DNA of 64,000 nt from Serripes groenlandicus (GCA_031761405.1 JASEVX010000003.1:64842927-64906926); one strand, 5' to 3'; shown: positions 1 through 11,466, numbered from the stretch's first letter. Notes: generated by a model not told the origin, from the letters alone. Translations and numbers: made by a program.

Positions 1-207
1 ACGACAATTCTGCAGCAGATGACTTTGAACATATTTTGTCAACATATAGAAAATCTCTATAATTGAATGGATTACCTATAAGTGGAATACATTGTGGCAA
101 AAGGAGAAATTGCTCGTTTTGAGCAATTTATTCTTTTGTCACTATGTTTTCAAAAAGCCGTCTGCTGCAGAGGCATCATTAATCGTCTATATGAGGGAAA
201 GGGTTAA
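1..207. repeat. Foldback repeat (FB family), left-truncated by window
   Basis: First of about 30 copies of a palindromic repeat. It contains ctgcagcagatgactttgaa near the start, the central hairpin gcaaaaggagaaattgctcg / gagcaatttattcttttg, and the right end gtctgctgcagagg...gggaaagggttaa. The two halves are imperfect reverse complements. It begins outside the window. No coding content is seen. Confidence 0.8.
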
Positions 208-310
208 CACTCTGGAAGCCGCATGTTTTACTTGAGCATGTTGAAACTCCCTCAGAATATTTGCTTGTATGATATCTAGCCTAAGTTCGAATATGTGTCA
301 GATCCAGTAA
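208..310 (-). repeat. Decayed pearl-like core monomer
   Basis: Reverse-strand relative of the ~150-bp monomer found at 27.2-28.9 kb and 48.9-50.5 kb. It keeps the order gttaacactctggaagccgc, tgaaactccctcagaat, gatatctagcctaagttcga. It is a single degenerate unit without terminal sequences. Confidence 0.55.
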
Positions 311-341
311 AGAGCTACAATCTAGTTGGTTCGGTGGCAGG

Positions 342-671
342 GTGAAGAGCAAGAATGAATTAGATCCACTGCGGAAAGAAATCATCATTACGGCCTTTCA
401 CCCCGCTGCATGTAAAACGTCAGTCTGGAAAGACACAATTGTTACCCGCATCAACGAGGGTCTCAGACGAAACGAGGATACAGAAGGTACATCGAGGAAA
501 GGACGTGTAGAGGCAACAAATGTTACCCAGAGAGCCTCTGTCGATATTCCTGAAAGACAAGCTCTGTCGATGTTGGACTTCAATATTCAACCTGTGTTGC
601 TTGAAAATGACCCCCAATCAGACCTACATGAAATTTCATATGACACGACCGCCGATTATTCTGCACGTTGA
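342..671 (+). CDS. Weak candidate coding exon, unknown product
   Basis: An open frame of about 109 codons that ends in TGA. It is less AT-rich than its surroundings and has a charged, non-repetitive composition with no transmembrane segment or recognised motif. It opens on GTG rather than ATG. A cag just before it (ggttcggtggcag) could be a splice acceptor, but the polypyrimidine tract is poor. I do not recognise the protein. It may be an exon, a captured gene fragment or a chance ORF. No matching exon is seen nearby. Confidence 0.22.
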   Translation: MKSKNELDPLRKEIIITAFHPAACKTSVWKDTIVTRINEGLRRNEDTEGTSRKGRVEATNVTQRASVDIPERQALSMLDFNIQPVLLENDPQSDLHEISYDTTADYSAR

Positions 672-1285
672 AACCATTGATACAGTTTTGTATTATGTCA
701 CAATGTTTCCAAATTCTTCTTTTGTAGCTGCGTCAGAAAGCGTCTGCAAGTGGAAAAGGGAAAACATATAGACGACAACAAAATTGAACTTCATCATCTT
801 TCCAGTCAATATTGTGTATAAGTTTCCATATTCAAAACCGTACCAAATGCGAGTATTGTAAATTAAACATTGCGATTCTCATTAACAAGCGTCCAGTTGT
901 CATTTTATTCCTTGTCTGACTTATCGGCCAGAAAACAGATTCGGCAATCAAAGATTCGCCTATATTAATAGGGGAGGACATATGACACCGGGTGGTAGAA
1001 TTGATTTGTGAATTTATGATACACGAATGCTTCATAAAGCCGGCAGCATAGTGATTAACCATAACATAAAAATACAAACAACTCAGATTGTCGACATGTT
1101 TTTAACACCTATTAATTGAAAGTAATAATTGACGTTCACTTGCTTTGATCGCATTACAGATGGGTTAATGTTACATGTCGCGTCTGGGTTACTGAATAGG
1201 ATATCCCTCTTGATTTAAAAACATTTTAGTCCAATAGTGTGATGTTGTATATTAACTACCGTTTGAAAAATGATGAAATTCCGCG
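672..1285. other. Unassigned AT-rich stretch
   Basis: Only short open frames (81 codons or fewer) occur on either strand, none with a recognisable motif. No repeat shared with the rest of the window was recognised. Confidence 0.4.
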
Positions 1286-1530
1286 GTACCGCGGGGTTAT
1301 TGTAGGGGAAACCCCGCATACAGATGAGAGGGAACGCCGTGGGGGCTGCCTTAATCACAGCTGTCAATCATCGTGACGTCATAAATCGTTATCGGATTTC
1401 CCTCCGCGGGCTCAATAGTTGAATGATCAAACCCCGCGGGAACGCCGGGTTATTGTAGGGGAAACCCTGCGTACAGGTGAGCGGGAACGCGGTGGGCTGC
1501 CTTATCAGTCCGCGGAGGAGAGGGTTTTGG
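1286..1530 (+). repeat. GC-rich direct repeat, two ~65-bp copies
   Basis: Two copies of a segment that begins ggttattgtaggggaaaccc and ends gctgcctta lie at about 1,296-1,352 and 1,446-1,506. They are separated by about 90 bp that includes tgacgtca and several ccgcgg palindromes. The block is far richer in G+C and CpG than its AT-rich surroundings. A 60-codon ORF across it has no recognisable domain. Confidence 0.6.
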
Positions 1531-1589
1531 GGAAAAAACCCTTGAGCTGTACTGTAGGTCACTTAGCCAAACACTGTAGAAAAATGTTG

Positions 1590-2190
1590 TTAACACTATA
1601 GACACTGCATTTTTGTATTGAGCAGTTTGAAACCTTGTCAGAAAGTTTGTCTTGATGATAGGCCAATTTCAAATATTGGTTATTTTGGATAAAACATTAG
1701 GGCACTAAGCTAAGTTGGAGGAAAATCTTGTTAAGACTCTGGAAGCTGCACTTTTAGCTTCAGCATGCTGAAAGTTTGTCAGAATGATTGTTTTTATTAT
1801 ATTTAGTTTGAATATGGGTAATGTTTGTTAACAAATTAGGTCACTATACCAAGTTGTAGGACAATCTTGATTTAACACTTAAGAGACCACAATTTTGACT
1901 TTAGCGGCTTGAAACTTTGTCAGACAGTTTTTCTTGACGATATACAGGCCAATTTAGACATCGGTCATGTTGAGTCAAAAATTAGGTCCCTTGATCAAAT
2001 TTAAGAAAAATCTTGTTAATGCTTTGGAAGCCATGTTTTTAACTCTAGCATGATGAAACTTTACCAGAATGTTTATCTTGATGATATCTAGGCTAAGTTC
2101 GAATATGGTCTGGTTAAAAACTAGGCCACTAGGCCAATATTGAGAAATATCTTGTAAACACTCTAGTCACCGCATTTCTCTCAAATTTTC
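1590..2190 (-). repeat. Decayed tandem pearl-like monomers (reverse)
   Basis: About four units of ~150 bp repeat the order: gttaacactctgg, gctgaaactttgtcagaat, ttgatgatatctagg, ttcgaatatgg. This is the reverse complement of the monomers at 27-28 kb. The units are well diverged and no terminal sequence is preserved, so this looks like an old copy. Confidence 0.6.
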
Positions 2191-2680
2191 CTTGGGTGAC
2201 TCTTTACTAAGAGTGTTAAAATTAAGTTGATTATTTAGATACTATAGATAATAAATAGCTTTGCTACAGGTACTATTTTACCCTTTCTACACTACAGACA
2301 CATGTTGTCTAATCTTCAACAGATGGATGGTATGAGAAATTTCTCAATGTTTTCCTCACACGTCAATACTTTTAGTTTCATCAATACAGATTTACCAATA
2401 TCTTTAGTTAAACATTTTCAAATCATCTGCTGTAGAGTTTATCCATGTGATAAATTACCTATCACAAATGTGTTTGTTTATCTAACTGTATCTTCCGTCT
2501 ACAGTTCAAGAGTTTAATTATAGATCTCTGGAAATAAGGTTAACCCTGTCTTAAATAAATATTTTAACTTTTTGCATTTCTGCTTTTTTGTTTACATTTT
2601 TTGAAATTATGTGACTTGTGTTGTAACTTTCCAAAAAATGGAACAGTTGACCATCTTTTTCCCCGTCATACAATGGGTAC
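2191..2680. other. Unassigned AT-rich stretch
   Basis: Two short ORFs (71 and 73 codons; the second continues to 2,832) have low-complexity hydrophobic composition typical of AT-rich DNA. I see no supported gene or repeat unit. Confidence 0.4.
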
Positions 2681-2689
2681 CGTCCCACA

Positions 2690-3330
2690 GCACTTTCAGT
2701 GCTTTGATTTACTTAGAAATTCTGGTTAAAGTTGTGCGTGCAACGACAATTAAAAAGAGTCCATATCTAAGTAACTACTTGATGCATTGCATTGACACTT
2801 TATACAATCCTTCCTTACCATCACACCTATAACAGTTTGATAACTCTTTCTAGCATATAATGCAAATTATGGCCCTTTTTTACTTAGAAATTATGGTTAA
2901 AGTTTTGCATGCAAGGTACTTGTATGGATATATCTCAGTAACCACTAATGATATTGACTTGAAACTTCATTCATGTCTTCAGGGGTGTCAGACAGTCAAG
3001 TGAGATAACTCTTGTATGAATTTAGTACAACTTATGGCCCTTGTTTGATTTTTAAAATTTGGTTAAAGTTGTATGGCACGATCATGCACACATCTCAGTA
3101 ACCACTCAGAGATTGATTTAAAGCTTCAATATAGTCTTTAAAGGTATCAAACAATCAGATTAGGTAACTCCTGACTGAATTTATTATAAATTATGGCCCT
3201 TTGTGAAGTTACAATTTTGGGTTGAAGTTTTGCATGCTAGGCCTTTTCTCACAAACAGCAGATGCTATTCAAACACGACTTATCCAACTTGATTTATAGT
3301 TCTATACTATCAAGCCACTATCTCAGTAAC
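2690..3330 (+). repeat. Degenerate tandem repeat, ~165-bp unit
   Basis: Four units are anchored by tacttagaaattatggttaa at about 2,709 and 2,880 and by cttatggccctt-like sequence at 2,866, 3,032 and 3,191. Each is followed by tctcagtaaccact. Spacing is about 160-170 bp. Copies are well diverged, and the ends of the element are not identifiable. Confidence 0.6.
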
Positions 3331-3619
3331 AACTGTTGTCTATAGTATCAAATGGCAAACTAGTCAAGCATGCTGTCTTGAGGACAGCTCTTGTTTATGT
3401 ACAACATCATCTCCATTTGCACCATCATCACAATCGGGGAGTTGCAGGTGGTAACTGTGGTCTTGAACAGAAAATACTTCACACAAAGCTTCAGGGTCAT
3501 CAGCATTTTGGAACTCCTAGTTTGTAGTTTCATCTACCTTTGATCTTTTGCGTCTGTTGTAAAAATAAAGTCTTTGTCATATTCAAAAGAAATATTTGAG
3601 AGTGTAATTTTAGATAAAA
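3331..3619. other. Unassigned stretch
   Basis: A short histidine-rich ORF arises from a catcat-like low-complexity patch. I see no gene or repeat with a defined boundary. Confidence 0.35.
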
Positions 3620-3737
3620 TTGAAAACATTGTGATAAAAGTCGCACTTGCTAATAATGAGCAATTTCACTTTAAAATGTTTTAAGAAGTCGTCTGCTACA
3701 GAGGCGTCAAAAAGCTTATTTAGGTGGGAAAGGGTTA
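3620..3737. repeat. FB foldback repeat, half copy
   Basis: Retains ttgaaaacattgtgataaaa, a decayed centre (taatgagcaatttcac) and the right end gtcgtctgctacagaggcg...gggaaagggttaa. Confidence 0.7.
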
Positions 3738-4065
3738 AATGTTTGATTGAATATATATGGTAGAACTTAATCTAATATTTAAAAAAGGTAAACTACAGCA
3801 AGAAGATGAGCAGTCTCTATGGCCAGAGAAATTTACCAAAACAATTTTTTTACACACATAAAGCAATAACATACAGAATATATAATCAAAGCACTGAAAG
3901 TGCTGACAGCCTGGGGGCTGCAGGATGGTTGGAGAATTAGGGAAAATGTGAAAGGAAATAACAATTGCACCTTAAGTTTATGTATTTATTGTTAAGAAGT
4001 TGAAAGATCATATCAAAGATAGTAAATATTATGAAACTACCAATTTGAAAACATATGAACCTTGT
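3738..4065. other. Unassigned AT-rich stretch
   Basis: No ORF, RNA gene or repeat could be supported here. Confidence 0.35.
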
Positions 4066-4067
4066 TG

Positions 4068-4525
4068 GCCTTATATCGCTCACCTGAGTGCAAGAGCTCA
4101 CAAATATATACATTTAAGACACCAAGAAAAGAAAATTTGACAGCAGTTTTAGGCAGAATATTTTGAAGTTACTGCCTTATTATATTGAAAAATATGTCAA
4201 AGTTAAATCAACTTCCATCATGTAGAAAACATTCTCTAAACCATGTACTAGACTTTGACAATTATAATCTGTTGAAATAGAAAATGCGGCTTGTACACTG
4301 TTTACGAGATTTTCTTTCAATTTGGTCTAGTGACCTAGTTTGTGCAAAGACCTGACCCATATTCGAACTTGGTCTACATATCATCAAGACAAGCATTCTG
4401 ATACAAGCAGCCTCTAGAGTGTTAACAAGATTTCCCTTCAATTTGGCCAAATGACCTAGTTTCTGACCCAAAATGACCCATATTCGAACTTGACTTAGAT
4501 AGCATGAAGACAAAAATTCTTACGA
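4068..4525 (+). repeat. Pearl-like element, 3'-truncated
   Basis: The 5' end is recognisable (ttggccttatatcgctcacc), followed by two to three monomers with tgacctagtttctgaccc, catattcgaacttgacttag and ctagagtgttaacaagattt. The 3' hairpin end (caccttgcacttcgtgca type) is absent. The copy stops shortly before the start of the segmental duplication. Confidence 0.65.
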
Positions 4526-4819
4526 GAATGTCGTTAATACATCCACAGCGCTTGCGGGCACCTGCATAGCGCAATCGGGTCGCCCGGTTGAGGGAAAGGT
4601 TGGTGTTTGCTCTCTACCGCTACAACTTAGATATTGGTGCATTGGTGGCTGAAGAGGAGATGCATAGCCTCACTCACTTCACTGCCACTCTCCCTCTCTT
4701 GTGGGCTCTGCACTCTCCTTCTCATTCAGTCATCCCATCCTTTCTAGGGCATCTTCTAGTACTGTTATCCTGACACTTTTGTGATAAACTGTGTGTTAAC
4801 CTTTTGTGAAGAGCGCGAC

Positions 4820-5170
4820 TGGATAATCTGATGAATGATGAGCCGGCTTTCATAACATGCGAGCCACAGTGGGCGGTCGGCTCGACGCCGGCCTGTCCCC
4901 TGTCAACGTCTGCCCGATTTTCTGTTTTTGTTTGGGGTAGTCCAAATTTTGGCCCGGCGCTCGCCCGATATGTGTGATGCCAGGACGGAGATCGGCCAGG
5001 CATCAGTCAATTAATGTGCGATGAGGTTTAAAGTCTGAGTTGAAAAGAAACTCGATGCCTGCGAGGAGTCCCGAAGGATTCCAATCGAAAATGCCTAGAA
5101 ATCCGCCGCAAGCTACTCGCAAACCTATCGCAAGGTAATTGTGACTTGGGTTTAAGTGATACTAGGTAGG
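4820..5170. other. GC-rich block inside the duplication, no gene called
   Basis: A local GC-rich block (gccggcctgtcc, cccggcgctcgcc) has open frames on the minus strand in both duplication copies, but the predicted proteins differ by frame between copies. The reading frame is therefore not conserved, which argues against coding. It may be an old transposon fragment. Confidence 0.4.
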
Positions 5171-6480
5171 CTACATTTTTAATTTATAAATATGCTTTTG
5201 ATAACAATATAAATCTGCAGCAGATGACTTTTGTTAACATAAAGGTTGATGTCCATATCTCTATCGGCCCGCGCTAAAGCCGCCAGTGCATTTGTCATGC
5301 GACTTCTTTGTTTACCATTAATTTTTAATCCCACGGCCCCTACGAGCCCCGGTAGATCTTCCACTGCATTTGTCTCGCGACTTCTTTGTACTTTTCCGTT
5401 CCTTTTCGCGAAAGTTAATAGTTAATAAGCTTCCATATTTGACATCTCGGCGCATGAATTTCTAAAATATTTGTTAAACTTATATTGGATTACTCACGCC
5501 TTAAGTTGTTCACTGATGTTCCAACAACATTATAATGATCTTTTTGGGGGGACATCCTAACCTTTTAAATAAAGCTTTGTTGAATCCATGTTGAACTATT
5601 TTTCGCGCGCAGTCTCACCATAAAAATAGCAATTATCAGTAAATGTTGGGGTACACTCTTAAGTTTCATGCATAAGGTGAAGTAAGAAAACATAAACAAT
5701 ATATTAGCAACATGTTTTACAAAACTTAAAAAAGGAAAAGTATGAGTCATAAACTGCAATGGATTTTTAAAGCATACTTTAACTTTCATGTTTAGGCCTT
5801 CTTATCTATATCACATCAATGAAGATTATATATTCATGATAAACTGTGAATAATTGTTGTACACAATGCACAATAGTTTCAAACATTATCTATAATCCCT
5901 AACAATATTTGAAGCAAGTGCTACCATTTGGGTTTTTATCATTTTGATTTCAAACTAGTTTACCTTTTTGATGTAGGTATTTCTGGGAAACTGTTAATGT
6001 TTTTGCTGTAAGCAAAACTTGTTGGACCATTTCCTTTGTCCCCATCAGCAAAATGGCATCTGCATAACCTGTCATTGTTGATTACCTCCCTGTCTGCACG
6101 TCTAAAAATGTAAAACAACAGACAATCAACTACCGTACCTGGAACATAAAACCATTTTTTTTATTATCAAATCTTAAATTCTTAACAAATGTACTTGCTA
6201 TGATCGGAAGTTATGAAAACAAATTGTATAATTGTTTGATACATGATTGATAAATGTGTTTGAAGAGAACAAACACACGCACCCGAAAGTGGTGTATCTT
6301 TAAAATAGCGGTGAAATAAAGCAATTTCTTAATGTCAATAAATCAGATTATCGGCATACCTGCATCTTTTCACCCATTTTCTCCTTTTCGTCGGGTTGGT
6401 GGTGAAACGAAACAGACTACAAGTATGTTTCATTTCTGTCCGATGAGTTCAACCATACGAATTTGTACCCGGTAGTCGTA
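5171..6480. other. Duplicated non-coding stretch
   Basis: Aligns with 45,005-46,095 and 46,777-46,820 of the right copy. The only ORFs are short (74 codons or fewer) and not preserved between copies. An empty insertion site lies near 6,160 (see the element at 46,094). Confidence 0.6.
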
Positions 6481-6499
6481 AAGCGGAAGTGAACGGTAA

Positions 6500-7680
6500 A
6501 CGAGACTTACACACCCGCATCATTTACAACAACAACAACAACAACAACATCATCATCGTCACCATTGTTGCTGGCAACATTAACATATTCAGTACCTTCA
6601 TGATCAAATCTGAATAAGTAATGAATAAGGAACAAGGAACATAACTTTACATTTGAATAAGGAAAAAGGAACAAGTTACCAACTTCACATTTGAATAAGG
6701 AATAAGGAACAAGGCTCAGGGAACGGCCGAATAAGTAACAGGCTTTTGAATAAGTAATAGGTGATTTAAAATGTACCAATGGGTATATCTCATCATCTAC
6801 AACAACAGCATTATCAACACTGTTGCTGGCAACATCAACATATGCAGTACCTTAGATCAAATCTGAAAAAGTAATGAATAAGGAACAATGAACATATAAT
6901 CAACTTTATCATTGAATAAGGAACAAGGCACTGGGAACGGCCGAATAAGTAACAGGTAATTTAATATGTACCAATAGCTCAATTTCATCATTTACAACAA
7001 CAACAACAACCTTAAAATTGTTTTTGGCAACATAAACATATGCATTTTGAATGATATTTGGGACAGCAATGGCTTCTTTTCTTGAAAACGGCCGAAAAAG
7101 TAATGAATAAGTAACAGGTTTTTGAATAAGTAACAGGTGATCTAATATGTTATAACAAGTCTCTGTCAGTATCTACAACAACAACAACAGCATCCCATAT
7201 GGTGTTGGCAACATTAACTTGTGCAGTTTGAATGATGTTTTGGATAGCAAAGGCTTCTTTTTCTTGAAAACGGCCGAATAAGTAACTGGTTTTTGAATAA
7301 CTAACAGGTTATTTATTATGTACTTATAGATCTCTGTCAGTTTCTACAACAACAATATCATCCCATATTGTGTTGGCAGCATTAACATATACAATTTGAA
7401 TGATATTTGGGAGTGCAAATGCTTCTTATCATGAACACGGCCGAATAAGTAACAGGTTTTTGAATAAGTAAAAGGTGATTTAAAATGTACCAATGGGTCT
7501 CTGTCAGCATCTACAACAACAACAACAACAACAACATCAACATTGTGATTTTCAACATCAACATATAAAGTTTGAATGATTTTTTTGAGAGCAAAAGCTT
7601 CTTTTTTTGAAAATGGCCGAATAAGTAACATGTTTTTTTGATAAGTAATAGGCGATTTAATAAATTGATTTTCAAGAATG
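6500..7680 (-). repeat. Tandem repeat, ~170-190-bp unit with (caa)n cores
   Basis: Six units each contain an acaacaacaacaacaac tract, an aacatcaacatatgcagt-like segment, gaaaacggccgaataagtaa and ggtgatttaaaatgtacca. They sit at about 6,520, 6,800, 6,995, 7,170, 7,345 and 7,510. Minus-strand ORFs with poly-valine runs are translations of the (caa) tracts. The right duplication copy holds fewer units (46,815-47,040), so copy number changed after duplication. Confidence 0.8.
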
Positions 7681-7749
7681 AAACGCCAGTGGTAATGAGA
7701 ACAGCTGCAGCCGCAATACCACTTGTATTCATATGGAATTTGTCAATTT

Positions 7750-8850
7750 AACCATTTCCCACCAACAACAATTCTGAAGCAGACGGCTTGGAAAACATAT
7801 TTGCAAAAAACGTGAAAAATCTCCAGAAATGAGAGTTCAAATATAAATAAAGTTGAAAACATTGTGGCAAAAGGTGAAATCTCATGATGAGCTATTTCTT
7901 CTTTTTAGTTCCACTGGCTGAAAGCCAGTCGAGCTAATGTCATGGCGAATTGTCCGTCGTGCTTACGTGCGTCCGTCTTGTTTTTGCTTCAAACGACTTC
8001 TCCTCCATAACCACTTGGCCAATTGGGATGAAACTTCCTCTCAATATCCTATCCAAAATTCCTTCTGATTTTTGTATCGATGCAAAATTCTGGTTTCCAT
8101 GGCAACCGAAAAAAAACAACCTGTGAAAACTTAAAAAAAAAAAATCCTCCGAAAGTGTCAGGCCAATTTTCAAATAATTTTGTAGAAATGTTCATTGGAT
8201 GAACTTCTATCAGATTCCTTCAAGCCATGTTGATTGGTCGAAAAACATGGCCGCCAGGGGGCGGGGCTATTTTGCCTTATATGGCTACAGTGAAAACTTA
8301 AAAACTCTTCTTCTCCGAAAGTGTCAGGCTGATCTTCAAATAATTTTGTAGAAATGTTCCTTGGGTAAACCCGTTATCAGATTCCTTCAAGCCATGTTGA
8401 TTGGTCGAAAAACATGGCCGCAAAAGGGCGGGGCTATTTTGCCTTAAATGGCCAAAGTGAAAACTTAAACAATCTTTAATCCAAAACTATTTGGCCGATT
8501 TTCAAATTATTTTGTAGAAATGTTCATTGAGTGACTCTCTATCCGATTCCACCAAGCCATGTTGATTGGTCTTAACATATGGCTGCCAAGGGGTGGGTCT
8601 GTTAGCCTTAGATTGGCTTTAGTGAGCACTTAAAAGTCTTCTCCTCCCAAACTATTTGGCTGATTTTCAAATAACTTTGCAATAAAGTTCCTTGGGTGTG
8701 ATTGGTAAAAAAACATGGTCACCAAGGGACGGGGCTCTTTGGAGAAATATGTTTAGCCTAATTGCAGTAAAGCGATACGGGCCCTCTTTTTTTATAATGT
8801 TTTCGAAAGTAGTCTGCTGCAAGTTGTGTCTGCATGTGGGAAAGGGTTAA
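7750..8850. repeat. FB foldback repeat interrupted by an insertion
   Basis: The left arm runs 7,750-7,905 (ccatttcccaccaacaac to gatgagctatttcttc). The right arm runs about 8,788-8,850 (ataatgttttcgaaagtagt to gggaaagggttaa). The intervening ~880 bp is a separate repeat. The duplicate site at 51,641-51,856 is uninterrupted. Confidence 0.85.
7906..8788 (+). mobile_element. 'tccactggctg' repeat element with ~170-bp monomers
   Basis: Starts agttccactggctgaaagcc and ends gatacgggccctc. Inside are four diverged monomers holding ccgaaagtgtcaggc, caaataattttgtagaaatg, cagattccttcaagccatg, ttgattggtcgaaaaacatg and gggcggggctattttgcc. A shorter relative is at 61,490-61,970. The empty site in the right duplication copy shows it is an insertion. 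It encodes no transposase, so it is non-autonomous. The mechanism is unknown. Confidence 0.75.
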
Positions 8851-9171
8851 GGTTTGCTATTCAAATCCTGGATTATCTCTTCATTCTTGTAAGCCATGGG
8901 TAAAGAATTCCATTTACATAATAATGGCTAAGGCATAGGATAGCATCATACTATGTATTAATTAGATTAGACTTTTGCCACTTTGTTTTCAAATCTATTC
9001 AATAATGAAACTAAAGTTTGTGCAAATATGTTTTCTACATCATTCTGCTGCGGATTTGTTGTATGTGGGAAAAGGGTTTATTTTAAACTTTAAGACTTTC
9101 TGTCCTGGTCCGCCTAGAGAGCCATTGCAGGGGCTCCTTTGAGCCATGTTCTCAGACAATCTTATTGTATT
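8851..9171. other. Duplicated non-coding stretch with an FB right arm
   Basis: Collinear with 51,857-52,250. It includes a short FB-like segment around 9,030-9,080 (cattctgctgcggatttgtt). No gene is supported. Confidence 0.55.
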
Positions 9172-9523
9172 TATGACAAGTAAATACTTTCCCACATACA
9201 ACAAACCCACCCTTTCCCACATACAACAAATTGATAGCACACATTAATGAAAACGCGTAAATATGAAAACTCTCACTCAAAAGGAGAAATTGCTCATTTC
9301 TAACCCTTACCATATACATCAAATCTGTAGCAGACATCATTGAAAACATCTAGACTAATATGGAAACTCTGAATACATTAAAGAACATTAACTGTTAACA
9401 TGGAATGAAAACACTTGCAAAATGAGAAATAGGTCATCGTGAGCAATTTCTACTTTTGTTACAATGTTTTCAAAAGTCCTCTGCTGAATAGGTTTAGAAA
9501 GTGTCTATATGTGAAAGGTTTTA
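9172..9523. repeat. FB foldback repeats, two overlapping copies
   Basis: A doubled left end (ctttcccacatacaacaaa twice at 9,187 and 9,211) leads into caaaaggagaaattgctcat. A second left arm follows (atacatcaaatctgtagcag), then the centre and the right end (caaaagtcctctgctgaata ... gtgaaaggttt). The first part aligns with 52,252-52,420. Confidence 0.7.
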
Positions 9524-9559
9524 TATACAAACCGTTTATGTTCATCTGGTATCTCGTTC

Positions 9560-10119
9560 AAAGGGACAATGTTTGTGAGATGTGACTTACTGGGGAAAAA
9601 GCCGGTAGGCGACGTGGGATTCGCCTTCGTGATTTTCGCCTTGGTGATTTTCGCCTTTGCATATTTTGCAAACTTCCGGCTCTAGCTCGGAGGTCAATCA
9701 CGCACAAAACTGTTTGTAGCTCTTGAATAGCTCGATCAGATGGTGCAATAACATCGCTATCGAATACTACCACTGCAGCGTTAGGGGCGATTAAAGTAAA
9801 ACAACGACTGTAAAAAGATACCCTATCTTTAAAAGGCTACCATTTGGAAACAAAGGCCTAAATCAAAACTCGTTACGGATACGTTTTTTTGAAATATCTC
9901 TAAGTATCTATAACCGTAAGTTTCAGCTCTCCACATTCAAAACTGTAGGAGAAGATAGCAAAATGGTTTAGGTTCTTAAAAACGGATTTTTGCTGACTGC
10001 ATAGCAACGAAACTCAAACGCGCACACCCTGAACCCCTATTGCACCTGTTTACCAAATTTCATCGGAATCGGCTCGTCAGTTTGGGCTATGGATCGTCGC
10101 TTTACAAACAACTGGACAC

Positions 10120-10153
<34 letters not shown>

Positions 10154-10160
10154 GGAAAAA
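9560..10160. repeat. Dispersed repeat ending in a (cagacaga)n microsatellite
   Basis: A short tandem of gattttcgccttggt-like units occurs at 9,619-9,660. A moderately conserved-looking segment (catcggaatcggctcgtcag, gggctatggatcgtcgcttt) then leads directly into a pure gaca microsatellite at about 10,118-10,151. Ending in a microsatellite is common for non-autonomous repeats. The family is not identified. Confidence 0.5.
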
Positions 10161-10287
10161 CCCTGACAATAAGGGATAGCTAGCGAATCTCAACAGAAAG
10201 ACAGCCGGAAAAGCCTGACAATAAGGGACAGTCAATCCCAACAATGCATAATGAGCAAATATTCCTTTTATCAAAATGTTTTTAACT

Positions 10288-11376
10288 TGCTTCAGAAGCG
10301 ACGCGGGCTGTCAATCCAGGGTTGTGAGTTTGAATACCAGCTCGGCTAAAATTCTTTCTGATGTTTGACAAGTCACTGTGACAAGCATCATTCGTCTTTC
10401 ACCAATGGGCTAAAAGTCTATATGGAAAAGCAGCCAGTTGCTTGGAAAGTATGTTGTGTGGAATACCAGTGAGAGAAAGCTAGGAAAGTTTTCAAACACA
10501 TGAGTATGTGAACTAGCCGCCGTGATATGACTGAACAAGAGAGCCATGAGGCCCTGGATCGCTTAGCTGAGAATGTAATCTCCGGTGTTGTAAACATTTT
10601 CCTTAAATTTGGCCTAGTGACCTAGTTTTAGAGTCAATACGACCCATATTGAAATTGACCTAGATATCATTAAGACAAACATTCTGACAAAATGTCAAAC
10701 TGCTGAAGCAAAATGTGTGGCCTCTAGAGTTTTAAAAAGATTTTCCTTAAATTTGACCTAGTGACCTACTTTATGACCAATATATTCGAACTTGGCTTAG
10801 ATATCATTAAGATGAACATTCTGACAAAATTTCAAGCTGCTGAAGCAAAAATTGTAGCCTCTAGAGTGTAAACAATATTTTTTTCAATTTGACCTAGTGA
10901 CCTAGTTTTTGACCCAGTATGGCACATATTTGAACTTGACCTAGATATCATTAAAACAAACATTGTGACCTCTAGAGTGTTAACAAGACTTTCCTTCATT
11001 TTAACCTAGTGACCTACTTTCTGGACCCAACATGACCCATGTTCAAACTCAGCCCTCATATCATCAAGACAAACATTTTGATAAAGTTTCATCATGCTCA
11101 AGTTAAAAATGTGGCCTCCAGACTGTTAACAAGATTTCCCTTCAATTTGACCTATTGACCTAGTTTTTGACCTCATATGGCCCAGATTCGAATGTTCAAG
11201 ATTTGATGGAGAGGAATGTTCTGATTAACATTCATGAATATGCAAAATGTAGCCTGTAGAGTATTAACAAGGCAAACGTTGGCGACCGACAAAAAGGTGT
11301 TCACAAAAACCCACCTTGATCACTTCGTGCTCTGGTGAACTAAACATTGTTGAAACAGCGTCAATCAATCAATAAT
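10288..11376 (+). mobile_element. tRNA-derived SINE split by a pearl-like element
   Basis: The head has gcgacgcgggctgtcaatcc and a B-box-like gtgagtttgaatacc. The body has gtttgacaagtcactgtgac and ggaaaagcagccagttgctt. The tail starts gccgccgtgatatgactga and resumes after the insertion at about 11,345 as ttgttgaaacagcgtcaatc. The uninterrupted tail is seen at 36,374-36,420. The head is 5'-incomplete. Confidence 0.75.
10535..11345 (+). mobile_element. Pearl-like element nested in a SINE
   Basis: The 5' end acaagagagccatgaggccc and the 3' hairpin end caccttgatcacttcgtgct...ggtgaacta frame about four core monomers of ~150 bp (gacctagtgacctag, gacccatattgaaattgacc, gttttaaaaagattttcc). Flanks share only about 3 bp (aac), so there is little or no target duplication. 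It encodes no protein and is probably mobilised in trans. A Helitron-like route is possible but unproven. Confidence 0.75.
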
Positions 11377-11466
11377 TATATTCTTTCATTTACAGAGATT
11401 TTTCATATACTTTCCAAAATGTTTTTAAAATCATCTGCTGCAGATTTATTGAATGTGGGAAAGGAC
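11377..11466. repeat. FB foldback repeat, right arm only
   Basis: Contains tttcatttacagagattttt, a fragment of the inner arm, then atcatctgctgcagatttat and gtgggaaagg. It abuts the SINE tail. Confidence 0.65.

Noticed and set aside
4722..5003. 93-codon minus-strand ORF and its counterparts at 44,530-44,854
   Set aside because: The two duplication copies keep different frames open, so no protein is conserved. There is no recognised domain.
6507..7732. Minus-strand ORFs with poly-valine runs
   Set aside because: They translate (caa)n tracts in a tandem repeat.
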